Assembly: GCF_001245615.1 (NCBI RefSeq)
Contig: NZ_CWKH01000003.1
Span: forward strand, 248,001 to 312,000
DNA: 64,000 bases
Direction of reading: 5' to 3'
Source of the DNA: Mycolicibacterium neworleansense
GTDB lineage: Bacteria > Actinomycetota > Actinomycetes > Mycobacteriales > Mycobacteriaceae
The position numbers and the translations under genes are program-made. Positions 10,093 through 20,664 of the stretch are shown in pieces (position 1 is the first letter of the stretch; each line of letters opens with the position of its first letter). Below the pieces are notes generated by a model that searched no databases, was not told the origin of the DNA, and saw only the letters and a program-made list of their open reading frames with translations.

Positions 10093-10926
10093 ATGACCGG
10101 TACCTCAGGCAAGGTGAGCGGCAGCGTGCTCACCGGTGTTTCCGAGACTGCACTGATGACCTTGCAGGTCCGCGCCCACGAGGCGCGGCGCGCGGACGGT
10201 CTCATCGACGATCCGGTGGCCGTGCAGCTGGTCGATTCGATCGATTTCGACTTCGCCAAGTTCGGCTACACCCGGCGCCAGGACATGGCCCTGCGGTCGC
10301 TGCTGTTCGACCGGATGACCGGCAACTACCTGCGCGACCATCCGAAGGCCACGGTGGTGGCACTGGCCGAAGGGCTGCAAACCAGCTTCTATCGGCTGGA
10401 CGCCGCCGGACTGGGACATGAGTTCCGTTGGCTCTCAGTTGATCTGGAGCCGATGATCGCGCTGCGCAACAAGCTGCTGCCGAAGCCCGACCGGGTCACC
10501 CAGTGTGCCCAGTCAGCACTCGATCTCACCTGGATGGACCGCGTCGACGACGAGAACGGCGTCTTCATCACGGCCGAGGGCCTGCTGATGTATCTGCAGC
10601 CCGAGGAGGCCATGTCGCTGATCCGCGCCTGCGCGCAACGTTTTCCGGGCGGGCAGATGCTGTTCGACCTGCCACCGGCATTCTTCGCGTTCCTGACCCG
10701 GAAGGGGCTGCCGACGTCGATGCGCTACCGGGTGCCGCCCATGCCGTTCAGCCTGTCCCCCACCGAGCTGGCCGACTTGGTCAACACCGTCCCCGGGGTG
10801 CGGGCGGTGCGCGACGTGCCGATGCCGCCCGGCCGGGGCAGGATCTTCAACCTCCTGCTGCAGACCTACCAGCTGGCGCTCTTCGACCCCGTCCGCCCGG
10901 TGGTCGGGCTGCTGGAGTTCGGCTAG
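10093..10926 (+). CDS. SAM-dependent methyltransferase, LCMT/COG3315 family (paralogue 2, Omt-like)
   Basis: 277 residues; same family as 6854-7684. Landmarks: [54 protein letters not shown] and a C-terminal GLLEFG. M. tuberculosis Rv1153c (omt) has this length and sits in a comparable place between Rv1152 and Rv1155, so this is the likelier orthologue of the two. Probable O-methyltransferase of an unidentified small molecule. It converges on the flavin monooxygenase gene. Confidence 0.85.
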   Translation: MTGTSGKVSGSVLTGVSETALMTLQVRAHEARRADGLIDDPVAVQLVDSIDFDFAKFGYTRRQDMALRSLLFDRMTGNYLRDHPKATVVALAEGLQTSFYRLDAAGLGHEFRWLSVDLEPMIALRNKLLPKPDRVTQCAQSALDLTWMDRVDDENGVFITAEGLLMYLQPEEAMSLIRACAQRFPGGQMLFDLPPAFFAFLTRKGLPTSMRYRVPPMPFSLSPTELADLVNTVPGVRAVRDVPMPPGRGRIFNLLLQTYQLALFDPVRPVVGLLEFG

Positions 10927-10935
10927 ACCGCCGAA

Positions 10936-12435
10936 TCAGACGGTCGCGCCGACCTTTTCCACCCGGGCCGCCTCGAACCGCAGGCTGGGGTCGGTCACCG
11001 GACCGTTGCGCAGCAGATCGGCGTCGTAGGTGTAGTTCATCGACATCACCCACGGCCCCGTGACACCTTGGCGCGGCAATTCGTCGGCAGCGCGCTGCAC
11101 GTAGCCCGCGGCGAAGTCCAGCAGCGGCAGCGTCGCGATGCCGGGGTCGTCGAACACCGGAGACACGGTGTCGAATCCGTTGTCGTCCATGTGCTTCAGC
11201 AGCCGGCAGAAGTGCTCGCAGAGCAGCCCGACCTTGAGCGTCCACGACGAGTTGGTGTAGCCGAAGGCGAACGCGAAGTTCGGCACGCCCGAGAGCATGA
11301 TGCCCTTGTAGGCCACGGTCTCGGCGAAGTTCACCGGCTGGCCATCCACGGTGAGCGTCATCCCGCCGAACAGCTGGATGTTCAATCCGGTTGCGGTGAC
11401 GATGATGTCGGCGTCGAGCTCGCGGCCGGACTCCAGCAGGATGCCCTTCTCGGTGAACGTCGCGATGCGGTCGGTGACCACCGAAGCACCGCCGTTACCA
11501 AGCGCGGCGAACAGGTCACCGTCAGGCACTGCGCACAACCGCTGGTCCCACGGGTTGTAGTGGGGGCTGAAATGCTCGTCCACCGGATACCCCGCGGGCA
11601 GCTTGGCGGCGTTGATCCAGCGGATCACAGCCCGGGCCGCCGTCGGGTACTTCTGGCAGAACGTGTAGACCCCACGCTGTTTGAGGATGTTCTTACGCCG
11701 GGTCAGCGCGTAGCCACGCTTGTCGCCCAGCAGCCGCTTGGCGGTGTTGGCGAACTTGTCCTTGGCCGGCACCGGCATCACGTAGGTCGGTGAGCGCTGC
11801 AACATGGTGACGTGGGCCGCGGTCCCCGCCATCGCCGGGACCAGCGTGACCGCGGTGGCACCGCTGCCGATCACGACGACCTTCTTGTCGGTGTAGTCGA
11901 GATCCTCGGGCCAGTGCTGGGGGTGCACGATGCGTCCGGTGAACCGCTCCTGGCCTTCGAAGCGCGGGGTGTAACCCTGGTCGTAGCGGTAGTAGCCGCC
12001 CCCGCAGAACAACCAGCTCGCCGAGATCTGCACGAATTCGGGATCCGCGCCCTCACCGTCGGTCCGCTCGATGTCCACCGTCCAGCTCGCCTGCACCGAA
12101 TCCCAGGCCGCGCCCAACACCTTGTGGTGGAACCGGATGTGGCCGTCGATGCCGTTCTCGGCGACGGTCTCACGCAGGTAGGCCAGGATCTTGTCGGCGG
12201 TGGCGATGGCATGCTCGTCGCGCCACGGCTTGAACTCGTAGCCGAAGGTGTGCAGGTCCGAATCCGACCGGATGCCCGGGTAGCGGAACAGGTCCCACGT
12301 GCCGCCGGTGGCGCCACGGGCCTCCAGGATCGCGTAGCTGCGGCCCGGATGTTCACGCTGCAGGTAATAGGCGGCACCGATGCCGGAGATGCCGGCGCCG
12401 ATGATCAGTACGTCGACGTGCTCGGTGTGGTTCAT
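10936..12435 (-). CDS. Baeyer-Villiger/flavin monooxygenase (EthA/MymA-like)
   Basis: A 499-residue soluble flavoenzyme. Two Rossmann motifs are present, GAGISG (residues 13-18, FAD) and VVVIGSGATAV (about 187-196, NADPH). Between them is the Baeyer-Villiger fingerprint, F165 to W175 (FTGRIVHPQHW). Similarity to M. tuberculosis EthA (Rv3854c) and MymA (Rv3083) is high, including RYPGIRSDSDLHTFGY and TATGLNIQLFGG. Such enzymes oxygenate ketones or thioamides. An ethA-type neighbour, tetR-family ethR, is absent; the divergent gene is a PucR-type activator, so this is a paralogue with its own control. Confidence 0.92.
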   Translation of the reverse strand: MNHTEHVDVLIIGAGISGIGAAYYLQREHPGRSYAILEARGATGGTWDLFRYPGIRSDSDLHTFGYEFKPWRDEHAIATADKILAYLRETVAENGIDGHIRFHHKVLGAAWDSVQASWTVDIERTDGEGADPEFVQISASWLFCGGGYYRYDQGYTPRFEGQERFTGRIVHPQHWPEDLDYTDKKVVVIGSGATAVTLVPAMAGTAAHVTMLQRSPTYVMPVPAKDKFANTAKRLLGDKRGYALTRRKNILKQRGVYTFCQKYPTAARAVIRWINAAKLPAGYPVDEHFSPHYNPWDQRLCAVPDGDLFAALGNGGASVVTDRIATFTEKGILLESGRELDADIIVTATGLNIQLFGGMTLTVDGQPVNFAETVAYKGIMLSGVPNFAFAFGYTNSSWTLKVGLLCEHFCRLLKHMDDNGFDTVSPVFDDPGIATLPLLDFAAGYVQRAADELPRQGVTGPWVMSMNYTYDADLLRNGPVTDPSLRFEAARVEKVGATV

Positions 12436-12500
12436 GTCTCAATGGTGGCCGCGGGCCCACCGCCACCCAAGGTCGGAACTGCCAAACATCCCCCATCTGA

Positions 12501-12517
12501 TGGTGCACTTTGCACCA
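12501..12517. promoter_or_regulatory. Operator-like dyad between monooxygenase and PucR-type regulator
   Basis: Perfect inverted repeat TGGTGCA-CTT-TGCACCA, 7-base arms and 3-base spacer. It lies in the 100-base gap between divergent genes starting at 12435 and 12536, just upstream of the regulator start. This is the expected place for an autoregulatory site also controlling the monooxygenase. Confidence 0.5.
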
Positions 12518-12535
12518 CAGATCTACGCTGGGCTG

Positions 12536-13765
12536 ATGGTGTGGCATCCACCGTCGCAACGGGTGAGGGACCTGATCCGGCAGTGCGCACACATCGTCCT
12601 CAACCCACGCCAGGAATGGCTCGACGAGTTCGACGCTGCGGTCCTGGCCGCCAGCCCGACCATTGCGTCCGACCCTGAACTCGCCGCGGCGGTGGTCCGC
12701 AGCAACCACGCCAACTTGTTCTTCTGGGGCACGGCGAACGTACGCGACCCGGGTGCGCCCGTGCCGCCCAACACCGGACCGGAGCCGCTGAGCATCGCGC
12801 GGGAGCTGGTGCGCCGCGGCGTCAGCGAGTTCCCCCTCGATGCCTACCGGGTAGGCGAAGGGGTGGCGTGGCGTCGGCTCATGGAGATCGCCTTCGAGCT
12901 CACGTCCGACCCAGCCGAACTGCACGAGCTGCTCGACGTGTGTTCGCAGTCCATCAGTGCGTTCGTCGACGCCACGCTGGCCGGAATCGCCGCCCAGATC
13001 GAGCTGGAACGCGACGACCTGACCCGCGGCACCCACGCCGAACGGCGCGAGACCGTCGCGCTCCTGTTGGAGGGCGCCCCGATCCCCCGGCAGCGCGCCG
13101 AGGCGCGACTGGGTCACGCGCTCACCGGAACGCACACCGCGGCGGTGATCTGGAGCGAAGACCCGGCGGGCGACCTGTCCGGTTTGGACCGGGCTGCCGA
13201 GGCATTCGGCCAGGACTGCGGCGATCCCCGGCCGTTGAGTGTCCTGGCCAGCACCGCCACCCGCTGGGTGTGGGCCGCCGGCAGCCCCGGCGTCCAGGAC
13301 GGCTTCCCGGCGCTGATCCGTGCCGCCGCAGAGTGGGACGGCGTCCGGATCGCCGTCGGACCGGCCGCCGACGGTCTGGATGGCTTCCGGCGCAGTCATT
13401 TCGATGCCATCACCACCCAGCAGATGATGGCCCGGCTGCACTCCACACAGCAGATCGCGCGGTTCGCCGATGTCGAACTGGTCGCCCTGATCACCGCCGA
13501 GCCCGATCGCGCCACTGATTTCATCAGCCACAACCTGGGCGCCTTCGAAACCGCCGATACCGAATTACAGGAAACGGTAAGGGTTTTCGTCAACGAGCAG
13601 TGCAACGCCTCGCGCGCCGCGGCACGGCTGTACCTGCATCGCAACACGCTGCTGCGCCGGCTCGCCCGCGCCGATGAACTCCTGCCCCGCCCACTTGCCG
13701 AAAACAGCATCGCGGTCGCCGTCGCGCTCGATGTGCTGCGCTGGCACGGCAACCGGACCGGGTGA
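12536..13765 (+). CDS. PucR/CdaR-type transcriptional regulator
   Basis: About 409 residues from the ATG at 12536 (an upstream in-frame ATG at 12500 would run through the dyad and is less likely). The N-terminal two-thirds is a ligand-sensing and GGDEF-like region without obvious catalytic motifs. The C-terminus [13 protein letters not shown] followed by [20 protein letters not shown] is the PucR C-terminal helix-turn-helix. Family members activate catabolic genes. Being divergent from the monooxygenase, it probably controls that gene and itself through the dyad at 12501-12517. Effector unknown. Confidence 0.85.
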   Translation: MVWHPPSQRVRDLIRQCAHIVLNPRQEWLDEFDAAVLAASPTIASDPELAAAVVRSNHANLFFWGTANVRDPGAPVPPNTGPEPLSIARELVRRGVSEFPLDAYRVGEGVAWRRLMEIAFELTSDPAELHELLDVCSQSISAFVDATLAGIAAQIELERDDLTRGTHAERRETVALLLEGAPIPRQRAEARLGHALTGTHTAAVIWSEDPAGDLSGLDRAAEAFGQDCGDPRPLSVLASTATRWVWAAGSPGVQDGFPALIRAAAEWDGVRIAVGPAADGLDGFRRSHFDAITTQQMMARLHSTQQIARFADVELVALITAEPDRATDFISHNLGAFETADTELQETVRVFVNEQCNASRAAARLYLHRNTLLRRLARADELLPRPLAENSIAVAVALDVLRWHGNRTG

Positions 13766-13773
13766 GGCCAAGA

Positions 13774-14139
13774 TCAATCGAATGCGGTGTCCAGGTACCG
13801 CATGGCGTCGGTCTTGCCGATCCCCAGCGCACGGGCGGCCTCGGCGAACGAGTGCGCGGCCGCGGCCATCGCGGCATCGGCCGGATCGGCCCGGGCGACG
13901 AATGTGCCGTACCGCCCTCGGGTCTCCAAGACCCCTGCCGACTCCAACTCGCGATAAGCCCTGGCCACGGTGTTGACCGCGAGCCCAACCTTCCCCGCCA
14001 GCTCACGAACTGTCGGCAGCCGGGTACCCGGCGCCAGACGCCCCTGCCTTATCCCATCGATAATCTGGATTCTCAATTGATCGAACAACGGCTTTTCCGC
14101 GCTCGAATCAATCAGAACCCAATCCCCCAACTCGGCCAC
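13774..14139 (-). CDS. GntR-family regulator, YtrA type (Rv1152-like)
   Basis: 121 residues. A winged helix occupies about residues 15-83 ([40 protein letters not shown]). The C-terminus is short, with no large effector domain, which is the YtrA pattern. The GTG at 14139 is chosen for family length; an internal TTG is possible. Length and location next to the sirtuin match M. tuberculosis Rv1152/Rv1151c as recalled. YtrA regulators usually repress transporters or stress genes and themselves. Confidence 0.87.
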   Translation of the reverse strand: MAELGDWVLIDSSAEKPLFDQLRIQIIDGIRQGRLAPGTRLPTVRELAGKVGLAVNTVARAYRELESAGVLETRGRYGTFVARADPADAAMAAAAHSFAEAARALGIGKTDAMRYLDTAFD

Positions 14140-14148
14140 GTGCCCAGT

Positions 14149-14175
14149 ATCACCCAAACCGACTACGTTGGTGAT
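14149..14175. promoter_or_regulatory. Candidate GntR operator between regulator and sirtuin
   Basis: ATCACCCAA (14149-14157) pairs with TTGGTGAT (14168-14175) apart from one bulged C. The dyad fills the 36-base space between two divergent start codons and ends on the base before the sirtuin GTG. Its position suggests that the GntR protein could control both genes. Confidence 0.45.
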
Positions 14176-14901
14176 GTGCAAGTGACTGTCCTGTCCGGTG
14201 CCGGAATCTCGGCTGAAAGCGGTGTGCCGACGTTCCGCGACGTCGAGACGGGTCTGTGGGCACAGGTGGACCCCTACGAAATCTCCAGCATCGAAGGGTG
14301 GCAGCGACACCCCGAGAAGGTCTGGGCCTGGTACCTGTGGCGCCACTACATGATGGCCCACGTGCAGCCCAATGACGCGCATCGGGCCGTGGCCGCCTGG
14401 CAGGACTTCGCTGACGTCCACGTCATCACCCAGAACGTCGACAATCTGCACGAGCGTGCGGGCAGTACGAACGTCTACCACCTGCACGGCAATCTGTTCG
14501 AGTTCCGTTGCGATGCTTGCGGTTCGAGGTTCGAGGGCGACCTGCCGCAGATGCCGGAGCCGGTCGAGACGATCGAACCCCCGGTGTGCCCGTGCGGCGG
14601 CCTGATCCGGCCGAGTGTCGTGTGGTTCGGCGAGCCGTTGCCCGACGATGCCTGGCAACGATCGGTACAGGCGGTCGGCAACGCCGACGTGGTGATCGTG
14701 GTGGGCACCAGTTCGGTGGTCTATCCCGCAGCAGGGCTGGCCGAAGCCGCCGTGGCCGCAGGGACCGTGGTGATCGAGGTCAATCCGGAACGCACGCCGC
14801 TGTCCGACAGCGCGACGGTCTCCCTGCGCGAGACCGCGGCCGGCTCCCTGCCGCACCTGCTGCAGCGGTTGCCCACGCTGCTCGGATCTAGGCAGGCCTG
14901 A
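14176..14901 (+). CDS. cobB: NAD-dependent protein deacylase, sirtuin class III
   Basis: 241 residues. NAD-binding [15 protein letters not shown] (residues 8-22), [11 protein letters not shown] (86-96), catalytic His104 in YHLHG, and zinc-binding Cys at 112, 115, 138 and 140. Tyr53 and Arg56 (YLWR) are the class III pair that accepts succinyl or malonyl lysine besides acetyl. It therefore should remove acyl groups from protein lysines using NAD+. GTG at 14176 gives the same N-terminus as M. tuberculosis Rv1151c. Its 3' end overlaps the convergent methyltransferase gene by 14 bases. Confidence 0.93.
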   Translation: MQVTVLSGAGISAESGVPTFRDVETGLWAQVDPYEISSIEGWQRHPEKVWAWYLWRHYMMAHVQPNDAHRAVAAWQDFADVHVITQNVDNLHERAGSTNVYHLHGNLFEFRCDACGSRFEGDLPQMPEPVETIEPPVCPCGGLIRPSVVWFGEPLPDDAWQRSVQAVGNADVVIVVGTSSVVYPAAGLAEAAVAAGTVVIEVNPERTPLSDSATVSLRETAAGSLPHLLQRLPTLLGSRQA

Positions 14902-15523
14902 CCGCGCGACCGATCGCGAACTCCGTGACCGGTAGCGGCACCCAGGCCGGCATCGCCAGTTCGCGGTGAGCAACGGCGACCTCGAATCCGCTGTCGGTGA
15001 TGGCCTGTTCGGTGTGCCGATGGGTGTGGCAGTTTCCGAACAACCGCGGCCACACGGTGGCATCGGCCACGCGCTGCATCCCGGCCCGCCAGCCGCTGCC
15101 CGCGACATGCTCCAGATATCGCAACTCACCGCCCGGTCGGAGCAACGAAAACAACTGGCGCAGCACACTGTCGGGTTGATCGATGGAGCACAGCACCAAC
15201 GAGCACACAACGGCGTCGAACGGCTCTGCGCTGCTGAACCTCTCGGCGGTGTCACTGGTGACGGTCACCGGCACCGGAGCCGCCGCTGCCGCGCGGCGGG
15301 CCACCTCGGCCAGGTGACGTTCCGGCTCGATGGCGACCACCTCGGTCACCGTCGACGGATAGAAGGCGAAGTTCGTCCCGGTGCCGGCACCGATCTCCAG
15401 CACCCGCCCGCTGAGCCCGGCGAGGTTCTCGCCGCGCAGCCGGCGCAGAGCCTTGGGCTCCGAACTCGACAGCGTCTTCCACACCCGGGCGAAAAACGGG
15501 TTGTCCACGGTCTTGTCAGTCAA
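14888..15523 (-). CDS. Class I SAM methyltransferase (Rv1147-like)
   Basis: 211 residues with Rossmann motif [15 protein letters not shown] (residues 41-55), acidic loop VVAIEPE and a later [10 protein letters not shown], the pattern of METTL7-like small-molecule or lipid methyltransferases. The start is a rare TTG at 15523: GGAGG sits 7 bases upstream, and it overlaps the tetR stop by four bases (TTGA). It is the last gene of an mmpL13-tetR-methyltransferase operon. The substrate may be the lipid or compound handled by that transporter, by inference only. Confidence 0.83.
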   Translation of the reverse strand: MTDKTVDNPFFARVWKTLSSSEPKALRRLRGENLAGLSGRVLEIGAGTGTNFAFYPSTVTEVVAIEPERHLAEVARRAAAAAPVPVTVTSDTAERFSSAEPFDAVVCSLVLCSIDQPDSVLRQLFSLLRPGGELRYLEHVAGSGWRAGMQRVADATVWPRLFGNCHTHRHTEQAITDSGFEVAVAHRELAMPAWVPLPVTEFAIGRAVRPA

Positions 15524-16224
15524 GATCTTCCTCCGTCGGCGTATTCACCGGCCAATTCCTGCAGCCGGGCGATGGTCTCGGCCGGCTCGAGGTCTGCTCC
15601 GATGATTCCGGACACGATCTGGCCGGTACACACCGCCCGCAACACGCGATCGGTGAACTCCTCGACATTTCCCCATGGCAGATACGGTTTGGCGATCAGG
15701 ATGGCGGCCACCCCGTGCGCCGCGGTCCACAGCTCCAGGGCCAGCATCGTGGCGTCGCCGGGCGGGTAGACACCCTCGGCGATCAGCGCTTCCATGGCCG
15801 CGCGCATGTGCTGGAACGCCGAGCTGTTGAGCGTGGTGTCGACATCGCTGCCGGGCCTGCCCTCTCCCATGGTCGCCAGCCGGTACAGCTCCGGCGTGCG
15901 CCTGGCGAAGTTCACATACGCGTGCCCCTGGGCCCGCAGCACCTCGATGGTCGAGGAATGAGCGGCGGCCGCCCGCTGCATCTCCTCGTCTAGCTTTTCG
16001 AAATACCGCGAGCACACCGCGTCCAGCAGCGCATCCTTGTCGGCGAAATGTAGATAGATCGACGGCGAGGTGACCCCGACCCGCTGGGCAACCGAGCGGA
16101 TCGAAACCGCCTTGGCATGCCCGGTCTCCAACAGCAATTCGGTGGTGGCATCGAGGATCTCATCACGCAGCAGCTCACCGGAGCCACGGGGGGCGCGGCG
16201 CCGCTTACACGGTTGGATCCCCAC
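15520..16224 (-). CDS. TetR-family regulator with WHG-type C-terminal domain
   Basis: 234 residues. The N-terminal helix-turn-helix is visible in AVSIRSVAQRVGVTSPSIYL (about residues 39-58) followed by HFADKDALLDAV. The C-terminal part resembles the TetR_C_13/WHG ligand-binding domain. GTG start at 16224 lies two bases after the mmpL13 stop region, with no clear Shine-Dalgarno, so translation is probably coupled. It probably represses the mmpL13 operon from the intergenic region near 18585. Confidence 0.85.
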   Translation of the reverse strand: MGIQPCKRRRAPRGSGELLRDEILDATTELLLETGHAKAVSIRSVAQRVGVTSPSIYLHFADKDALLDAVCSRYFEKLDEEMQRAAAAHSSTIEVLRAQGHAYVNFARRTPELYRLATMGEGRPGSDVDTTLNSSAFQHMRAAMEALIAEGVYPPGDATMLALELWTAAHGVAAILIAKPYLPWGNVEEFTDRVLRAVCTGQIVSGIIGADLEPAETIARLQELAGEYADGGRS

Positions 16225-16226
16225 GC

Positions 16227-18557
16227 TCAGCCCGCGTCCGTCACACCGGCGCCGGCCCGTTCGCGGTTGCCACCACCCGGGGGACCGTCGCCGGGCCCGT
16301 CAGGGTCCAACTCGGCCGGACCTGACTCGCTGATCCCGAATCGCTTGTGCAGGCGCGCCAACGGGGCGGGCGCCCACCAGTTCCACTGCCCCATCAGATG
16401 CATGAAGGCCGGCACCAACAACATTCGCACCAACGTGGCGTCGACCAGTACCGCAATGGTCAGGCCGAGGCCGAACATCCGCATGAAGGCCACCTGCGCG
16501 GCGATCAGCGCCGCGAACGAGATCGACATCAACAGTGCCGCGGCGGTCACCACTCGGCCGGTGCGGGCCAGACCGAGCGCAACGCTCTCGTCATTGCGGA
16601 CGCGAGGAGCAAGGTCGGTACCGTCGGCGCGGGTCTGCCCGGATTCGAGCCAGTACTCGCGGATCCGCGAAACCAGGAACACCTCGTAGTCCATGGACAG
16701 CCCGAATGCGATGCAGAACAACAACACCGGCAGGTTGGCGACCAACGTGCCCGTCGACGTCGTACCCAGCGCGCCGAGGTGGCCGTCCTGGAAGATCCAC
16801 ACCAGCGCACCGAACGCCGCCGACAGCGACAACACGTTGAGCACCAATGCTTTCAGCGGAAGCACCACGCTGCCGGTGAGCAGGAACAGCAGCACGAACG
16901 TGATCGCGGCGATGATGCCGAGCACCATCGGCAGGCGTGAGGTGATCGCGTGCGAGCTGTCCCGGTTGACCTGGGCGATGCCGGTGAACTTCACCTCGGC
17001 CGGTGCCGGCACCGCGTGCAGGGCGTCGAGCTGGGCCTCGGAGGCGTCGCTGAACAGCGGCACGTCGCTGCCGACGGTCAGATAGGCACTGCCATCGGCG
17101 ATTCCGGTTCCCGAGGTCGGCGGGCCGACCCGGCGACCGTCGATGAAGGTGCCGCCGGGCGCCGAGACCGAGACCCCGTCGGCAGCCCGCGAAAGGTCCC
17201 CGGCGTAACGGTCGATCTCGGTCGGCGGCAGTCCCGTCACATCGGGTAGCACCACGGTGACAGCGGTGGAGGAATCGACGGCGAAATCGTTGCGCAGCTC
17301 GTCGCCGACCTGGCGGGCCGAGGCCGAGGACGGCAGCACGCGGTCGTCGGGAAAGCCCCACTTGATGCCGAGGAACGGTGCGCCCAGCATCAGCAGCAAC
17401 GCGATCACCGCGAGCCCGATCGGGATCGAGCGACGCATGACGCGCTTGGTCGTCCGGTACCAGAAGGTCTGCTCGACGGGCTTGGCCACCGGCTCGGGCC
17501 GGCCCAGGATGCGGCGGATGAACCGGCGCACGTCGTAGGCGTCGAGCCGGTCACCCAGTAACGCGATGGCCGCCGGGGCCACCACGATGGCCGCGAACGC
17601 CGCCAGCGCCACCACCGCGATGCCCGCATAGGCGAACGACTTGAGGAAGTACATCGGGAACAGCACCATCGCCACCATCGACAGCGCCACCGTCATCGCC
17701 GAGAACAGCACGGTGCGCCCGGCCGTGACCATGGTGCGCACCAGCGCGCGGTCCGGGTCGACGCCCTCGGCGAGTTCGTCGCGGTACCGGCTGACGATCA
17801 ACAGGGTGTAGTCGATGGCCAGCGCCAGGCCCATGGCCACGGTGAGGTTGAGCGCGAAGATCGAGACGTCGGTGACCATCGTGAACCCGCGCAGCACGGC
17901 CAGGGATCCGAGGATCGCGAATCCGCCGACAGCGAGCGGCAACGCCGCGGCGAGCAATCCGCCGAACACCCACACCAGCACGACGAAGCTCAGCGGAATC
18001 GCGATGGATTCCATCATCAGGAGGTCTTTTTCGCTCTGCCCGTTGATCTGGACGTAGATCATCGCCTCGCCGCCGGCCCGCACGGTCACGCCGTCACGGT
18101 CGTGGACGAGTTGATCGGTGAGCTCCTTGGCGTGCTTCTGCGCCCCGCTCTCCCCGCCCGTGATTCCAGCCAGGACGAGACCGGTCTTGCCGTCCTCACT
18201 CATCAGGGTGGCCGCCGCCGGTGGTGGCACGGTCCACGTCGAGCTGACCTCGGTCACGTACGGCGACGCCTTGAGCTGGGCGGCGATGTCGGTGCCCACG
18301 GCCCTGGCCGCGGGACTGTCCGCCCCGGCGCGGTCATCGGTGACTGTGATGGCCAACTGCATGTCACCCCGGGCGAACTTGTCCGAGAGCAGCTGGGTGG
18401 CCTCGGCCGATTCCGACGTCGGGTCCTGGAAGCCGCCGGCCGACAGGCTGTTGGCCACCGGAATTCCGAAGATGCCGGCAGCCACCATGACCAGCGCGGC
18501 GACCACGAGGACGCGGCGCGGCGCGGCGATGGCCAGATGGGCGATTCGGTGCAGCAC
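16227..18557 (-). CDS. mmpL13: MmpL/RND-family lipid transporter (MmpL13-like)
   Basis: 776 residues, two MmpL halves each with one leading helix, an external loop and a five-helix bundle. Asp-Tyr proton-relay pairs are present at 249-250 (LAIDYTLLIVSRYRDEL) and 623-624 (SMDYEVFLVSRIREYW). It would export or flip a lipid or siderophore-like molecule using proton motive force. M. tuberculosis has the corresponding gene split into mmpL13a and mmpL13b (303 and 470 residues as recalled), whereas here it is one intact frame. GTG start at 18557 with GGAAGGA upstream. First gene of an operon with tetR and a methyltransferase. Confidence 0.9.
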   Translation of the reverse strand: MLHRIAHLAIAAPRRVLVVAALVMVAAGIFGIPVANSLSAGGFQDPTSESAEATQLLSDKFARGDMQLAITVTDDRAGADSPAARAVGTDIAAQLKASPYVTEVSSTWTVPPPAAATLMSEDGKTGLVLAGITGGESGAQKHAKELTDQLVHDRDGVTVRAGGEAMIYVQINGQSEKDLLMMESIAIPLSFVVLVWVFGGLLAAALPLAVGGFAILGSLAVLRGFTMVTDVSIFALNLTVAMGLALAIDYTLLIVSRYRDELAEGVDPDRALVRTMVTAGRTVLFSAMTVALSMVAMVLFPMYFLKSFAYAGIAVVALAAFAAIVVAPAAIALLGDRLDAYDVRRFIRRILGRPEPVAKPVEQTFWYRTTKRVMRRSIPIGLAVIALLLMLGAPFLGIKWGFPDDRVLPSSASARQVGDELRNDFAVDSSTAVTVVLPDVTGLPPTEIDRYAGDLSRAADGVSVSAPGGTFIDGRRVGPPTSGTGIADGSAYLTVGSDVPLFSDASEAQLDALHAVPAPAEVKFTGIAQVNRDSSHAITSRLPMVLGIIAAITFVLLFLLTGSVVLPLKALVLNVLSLSAAFGALVWIFQDGHLGALGTTSTGTLVANLPVLLFCIAFGLSMDYEVFLVSRIREYWLESGQTRADGTDLAPRVRNDESVALGLARTGRVVTAAALLMSISFAALIAAQVAFMRMFGLGLTIAVLVDATLVRMLLVPAFMHLMGQWNWWAPAPLARLHKRFGISESGPAELDPDGPGDGPPGGGNRERAGAGVTDAG

Positions 18558-18584
18558 TCGGCATCCTTCCCGATGGATATCGCC

Positions 18585-18595
18585 GTTAAGTTAAC
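18585..18595. promoter_or_regulatory. Candidate TetR operator upstream of mmpL13
   Basis: GTTAA-G-TTAAC, perfect 5-base arms, 28 bases upstream of the mmpL13 start in the divergent mmpL13/doxX gap. A partly related TAAGTT follows about ten bases further. Short, so only suggestive. Confidence 0.35.
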
Positions 18596-18713
18596 AGCGG
18601 TAAGTTGCCGACGTCAATGTGGGCCTCGCTCTGGATACGGGCTCCGACGCGCAGCGGTTCACCCAAGAACGCACCTGCGATGAATCGGGCCGCCGATATG
18701 CGTCTAATAAGTC

Positions 18714-19250
18714 ATGACCAACACCCTCGACGCCGCGCCCAGCACCACCGCAATGACCGACACCGGGCTGCTCATTCTGCGCATCGGCACCGGCGCAACC
18801 ATGTTGCAGGCCGGCCTGATCAAGGCATTCGACTTCGGCAGCGCCGTCGGATTCATGGAATCCAGCGGCTGGCGCCTCCCCCAGTTCGGCGCGTTCCTGG
18901 TGACCGCGGCCGAAACCCTCGGCGGCATCGGCCTGCTCCTGGGCCTGCTCACGCCACTTGCGGCCTGCGCGGTGATCGGCGCGATGGTCGACGCCTGGGC
19001 CGTCAACGTCTCGGCGGACGCCTTCTGGTCCCAGCCGTTCAACGTTCCGTTCCTGGTCGCGTTCGCCGCCGCGGCGCTGTTGTTCACCGGCTCCGGCCGG
19101 TTCTCGGTCGATGATCGGGCGTTCGGCCGCTCCCGATTGTCGGCCAGGGCCGCGGTGGGCATTTTGGTGATCGGCGTCGCAGTCGCGGTGGTGACCTGGA
19201 TCGCGCTGAACGGGACGAACCCCATCCACTTCACCAGCCCTACTGCATGA
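18714..19250 (+). CDS. DoxX-family membrane protein
   Basis: 178 residues with four main hydrophobic helices plus a C-terminal one. TDTGLLILRIGTGATMLQAG and GFMESSGWRLPQFGAFLVTA are typical of DoxX proteins. In mycobacteria DoxX has been linked to a membrane oxidoreductase complex with SodA and SseA that handles oxidative stress. Here neither partner is adjacent. It is divergent from mmpL13, so both may respond to the same regulator. A second, more distant DoxX protein lies at 38404-38925. Confidence 0.82.
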   Translation: MTNTLDAAPSTTAMTDTGLLILRIGTGATMLQAGLIKAFDFGSAVGFMESSGWRLPQFGAFLVTAAETLGGIGLLLGLLTPLAACAVIGAMVDAWAVNVSADAFWSQPFNVPFLVAFAAAALLFTGSGRFSVDDRAFGRSRLSARAAVGILVIGVAVAVVTWIALNGTNPIHFTSPTA

Positions 19251-19385
19251 GACCCGGGCTGGGCCCTTCTGCGGCAGGAATCGGCGCGGCCACTACACAC
19301 CGGCCGGCGGCTGGGCTACTCGCCAGAAACCTACCCAAAAGTAGGATTGCCACCATTTTCCGAACCGTGACTCAAAGATTCCTTA

Positions 19386-19541
19386 ATGGTGACCCATACG
19401 CTCAGTGTCATGTGGATCGACGACACCAGTGCCGATGTCATCAAGGTTGACTTCGAGGCCCTCTACCACGGCGATGTTCTCGTCGAGGGTGAAACCTCCG
19501 AGCAGTTTGACGACTTCCAAGAACTGCCCACCGCAGTATGA
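19386..19541 (+). CDS. Small acidic protein, 51 residues, unknown
   Basis: An open frame from ATG 19386 (or ATG 19410, 43 residues). The peptide contains MWIDDTSADVIKVDFEALYH and ends FDDFQELPTAV; it is acidic and soluble, with no signal peptide. Its stop is two bases before a perfect 12-base terminator hairpin, and upstream sequence is AT-richer than the surroundings, as expected for a promoter. These features support a real gene; I do not recognise a family. Clear Shine-Dalgarno is absent at either start. Confidence 0.5.
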   Translation: MVTHTLSVMWIDDTSADVIKVDFEALYHGDVLVEGETSEQFDDFQELPTAV

Positions 19542-19542
19542 G

Positions 19543-19570
19543 GAAACGCGCGCCTCGCGGCGCGCGTTTC
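19543..19570 (+). terminator. Strong hairpin terminator after the small ORF
   Basis: Perfect 12-base arms GAAACGCGCGCC and GGCGCGCGTTTC with loop TCGC. It directly follows the stop at 19541. There is no long U-tract, as is usual for mycobacterial terminators. Confidence 0.75.
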
Positions 19571-19597
19571 CCATCTTGAGTTTGCCCGTTACGGGCC

Positions 19598-20632
<1,035 letters not shown>

Positions 20633-20664
20633 TTAGCTGTGTTTTCTGCTCTTCGCGCAAGCGC

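Noticed and set aside
16227..18557. Possible split of the MmpL gene as in M. tuberculosis
   Set aside because: The frame is continuous over 776 residues with both transporter halves intact.
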